DNA from: Luteococcus sp048595755
Lineage (GTDB): Bacteria; Actinomycetota; Actinomycetes; Propionibacteriales; Propionibacteriaceae
Reading direction: 5' to 3'
NCBI RefSeq assembly: GCF_048595755.1
Contig: NZ_CP184360.1
Span: 868,001-932,000 of the forward strand
Length of the DNA: 64,000 nucleotides
In this document: positions 62,590-64,000 of the stretch, in pieces
Layout: every line of letters starts with the position of its first letter
Position numbering within the stretch: the first letter of the stretch is position 1
The notes under the pieces: generated by a model
The model's input: the letters and a program-made list of their open reading frames with translations, nothing else
The model's database searches: none
Told to the model about the DNA's origin: nothing
Position numbers and translations under genes: made by a program

Positions 62590-63786
62590 TCAGGCCTGCA
62601 GCTTCAGCGCCTCGCGGTAGCCCAGTCGGCCCTGGGTCTGCAGCAGGGCCCGGCGGTAGATCCGCTCACCGATCCACACGGTGACCGCGGCGAAGACCAG
62701 GTTGGCGGCCAGTGCCAGCAGCCCGTCCCACCACTGGGCGCTGCCCTCGACGATGCGGGCCGGCATCAGGATGCCGGAGACGATCGGCACATAGCTCAGG
62801 GCGACCTTCCACCCACCGGTGGCCATGAAGCCGGCAAAGTAGGCGCCCATCAACAGGTAGATCATCGGTGCGCTGGTGTGCTGCAGGTCTTCGCTGCGGG
62901 TTCCCATCGCTCCGGCAGCGGCCCAGATGCAGGCCAGCGCCAGGAAGCTCGCCAGGAAGAGCACCAGGTACCAGCCCACGGCCTGCGTCATGGACGGGAG
63001 GTAGGTGCTGAAGCGCGGCACGAAGCTGGCGCCCAACAGGCCGGTTCCCACCAGCAGCGCCATCTGCACCAGGGCCATGATGGTGTTGCCCACCACCTTG
63101 CCGGCCAGCAGGTGACGCACCGGGATGGCCGCCACCAGGATCTCGACGATGCGTGACTGCTTCTCCTCGATCACCGACTGGGCGATCTGCATGCCATAGG
63201 TCATCGCGGACATCAGGAAGAGCACGGCGAAGACCAGCGACATCACCTGTCCGGCCGCGCTGCGTTCGGAGTCACCATCCAGCAGGTGGGTTCCCACCTG
63301 GGTGGCCGTCATCAGTTCCTCCGCAGTGGTGCCTGCCTTCTGGGCGGTCGCCGCCATCACCTGGGCGCTGACGGCCTGCTGGGTGAGCGAGACCAGTTCA
63401 TTGTCGGGCGAGTCCTTGAAGACCAGCCGCCAACTGCCGTCCACCTCTTCCAGTACGGCATCGGCCGTGCCGTCCAGCACCAGCTGGTGGGCGGCCGGGG
63501 CCGCTGCAGCGCTGTGCAGGGTGACCGCGTCGTCGGGATTGTCCTGCTTGGCCAGGGAGTCCACGCTCTTGCCCAGCTGCTCGGCCGACTGGCCGACCAC
63601 GGCGACATCCCATTGCGTCGAGCGTCCGCTGAACCAGGCCGATGCGCCCATGGAGCCCAGGACGAGCGCCAGGGTGACCAGGGTGCCGATGATGTAGGAG
63701 CGGTCGGTGAGCTTGACCATGATCTCGCGGGCCATCACCGTGATCCACGGGCTCTGGCCGCGGCCGTCGTGACTGTGGGCGTTCAT
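62590..63786 (-). CDS. ABC-2-type exporter permease (NatB-like)
   Basis: A 398-residue membrane protein with one N-terminal helix, a large outer domain (residues 50-190; QWDVAVVGQSAEQLGKSVDS) and five to six C-terminal helices with MTYGMQIAQSVIEEKQSRIV, the NatB/ABC2_membrane_3 signature. NatAB-type systems export sodium ions or drugs. ATG 63786 overlaps the stop of the ATPase gene (ATGA), so they form an operon. Confidence 0.85.
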   Translation of the reverse strand: MNAHSHDGRGQSPWITVMAREIMVKLTDRSYIIGTLVTLALVLGSMGASAWFSGRSTQWDVAVVGQSAEQLGKSVDSLAKQDNPDDAVTLHSAAAAPAAHQLVLDGTADAVLEEVDGSWRLVFKDSPDNELVSLTQQAVSAQVMAATAQKAGTTAEELMTATQVGTHLLDGDSERSAAGQVMSLVFAVLFLMSAMTYGMQIAQSVIEEKQSRIVEILVAAIPVRHLLAGKVVGNTIMALVQMALLVGTGLLGASFVPRFSTYLPSMTQAVGWYLVLFLASFLALACIWAAAGAMGTRSEDLQHTSAPMIYLLMGAYFAGFMATGGWKVALSYVPIVSGILMPARIVEGSAQWWDGLLALAANLVFAAVTVWIGERIYRRALLQTQGRLGYREALKLQA

Positions 63787-64000
63787 GCTGCAACCTCGCG
63801 GTAGATCTCGGACAGGGTGGGACGAACGCGGCTGAGTTCCAGCACCTCGCCGCGCTGCAGGGCCTCGGTGAGCACTCGACGTTCGCAACCGGGCTCGGCG
63901 AACTCCAGCAGTGCACTGCAGCCGTCGACGTCGACCGCATGCACCCCGGGAAGGTCACGCACCCAACCGGTGTCGACGCTGGCGACCAGGCGGTGCCGCA
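63783..64000 (-). CDS. ABC-transporter ATPase, C-terminal end (cut by window edge)
   Basis: The last 71 residues are visible: RHRLVASVDTGWVRDLPGVH, then LLEFAEPGCERRVLTEAL and LSRVRPTLSEIYREVAA at the end. This is the accessory domain that follows the ATPase core of NatA-like proteins (the usual ending is PSLedIFle). The nucleotide-binding part lies beyond the edge. It partners with the NatB-like permease. Confidence 0.8.
   Translation of the reverse strand, partial: RHRLVASVDTGWVRDLPGVHAVDVDGCSALLEFAEPGCERRVLTEALQRGEVLELSRVRPTLSEIYREVAA

Overview
This is a high-GC actinobacterial chromosome segment that includes the replication origin. Gene content and order (rpmH, rnpA, yidD, yidC, jag, rsmG, parA, parB on one side; dnaA, dnaN, gnd, recF, dciA, gyrB, gyrA, DUF3566 and tRNA-Ile on the other) are typical of Actinobacteria. 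The CE1758/CE1759-type flavin pair, a mycothiol-type arsenate reductase, an Rpf-LysM protein, the SigR-like trxB promoter and the many apparently leaderless genes with a TAGnnT -10 box also fit. A member of the Propionibacteriaceae is my best guess; this is inferred from gene order and protein character, not from a database search.

Layout. 1-2043: start of a Tad/Cpa pilus operon on the minus strand (cpaB-like, cpaE-like, cpaF cut by the window edge). 2044-2769: regulatory island with a DnaA-box pair and helically phased GGGGTGACA repeats. 2770-6056: alanine dehydrogenase, a CycA-type permease and an Lrp regulator, a likely alanine/serine/glycine utilisation unit. 6059-9885: CE1759 FMN reductase, MATE exporter, small membrane protein and CE1758 luciferase-like monooxygenase. 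10069-16980: small orphan, lipoprotein PBP, an orphan with a PD-(D/E)XK-like motif, MscS, EamA and an ion antiporter. 17112-22615: tRNA nucleotidyltransferase, DUF6049 and a pseudokinase, but no murJ. 22646-32616: accessory block with TetR, glpK-glpF, a SorC-type regulator, RF3, RNase J and an ars module. 32846-34270: trxB-trxA. 34362-40460: envelope and metabolic genes (OsmC, Rpf-LysM, aminotransferase, ddl, SURF1, DUF3817). 40517-43200: parB, parA, rsmG with parS sites. 43201-45276: about 1.2 kb without genes, then a MerR gene, interrupting the usual rsmG-jag junction. 45376-48113: jag, yidC, yidD, rnpA, rpmH. 48524-51320: dnaA, a TetR gene, then oriC. 51321-61544: dnaN to DUF3566. 61622-64000: tRNA-Ile, a VIT1-type transporter and an ABC exporter cut by the edge.

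The most unusual signals are non-coding. Two exactly 42-bp hairpins lie just after unrelated genes; they share a conserved CCACCGACATCGGTG core but have different, self-complementary outer arms. A 40-bp perfect palindrome after gnd has a ParB-binding site at its centre. Two intergenic islands carry G-rich repeats at a 10-11 bp period. A gene-free region between rsmG and merR holds further parS sites. At the gene level, a TetR gene separates dnaA from oriC, murJ is absent between two overlapping genes, and the CE1758/CE1759 pair has been split.
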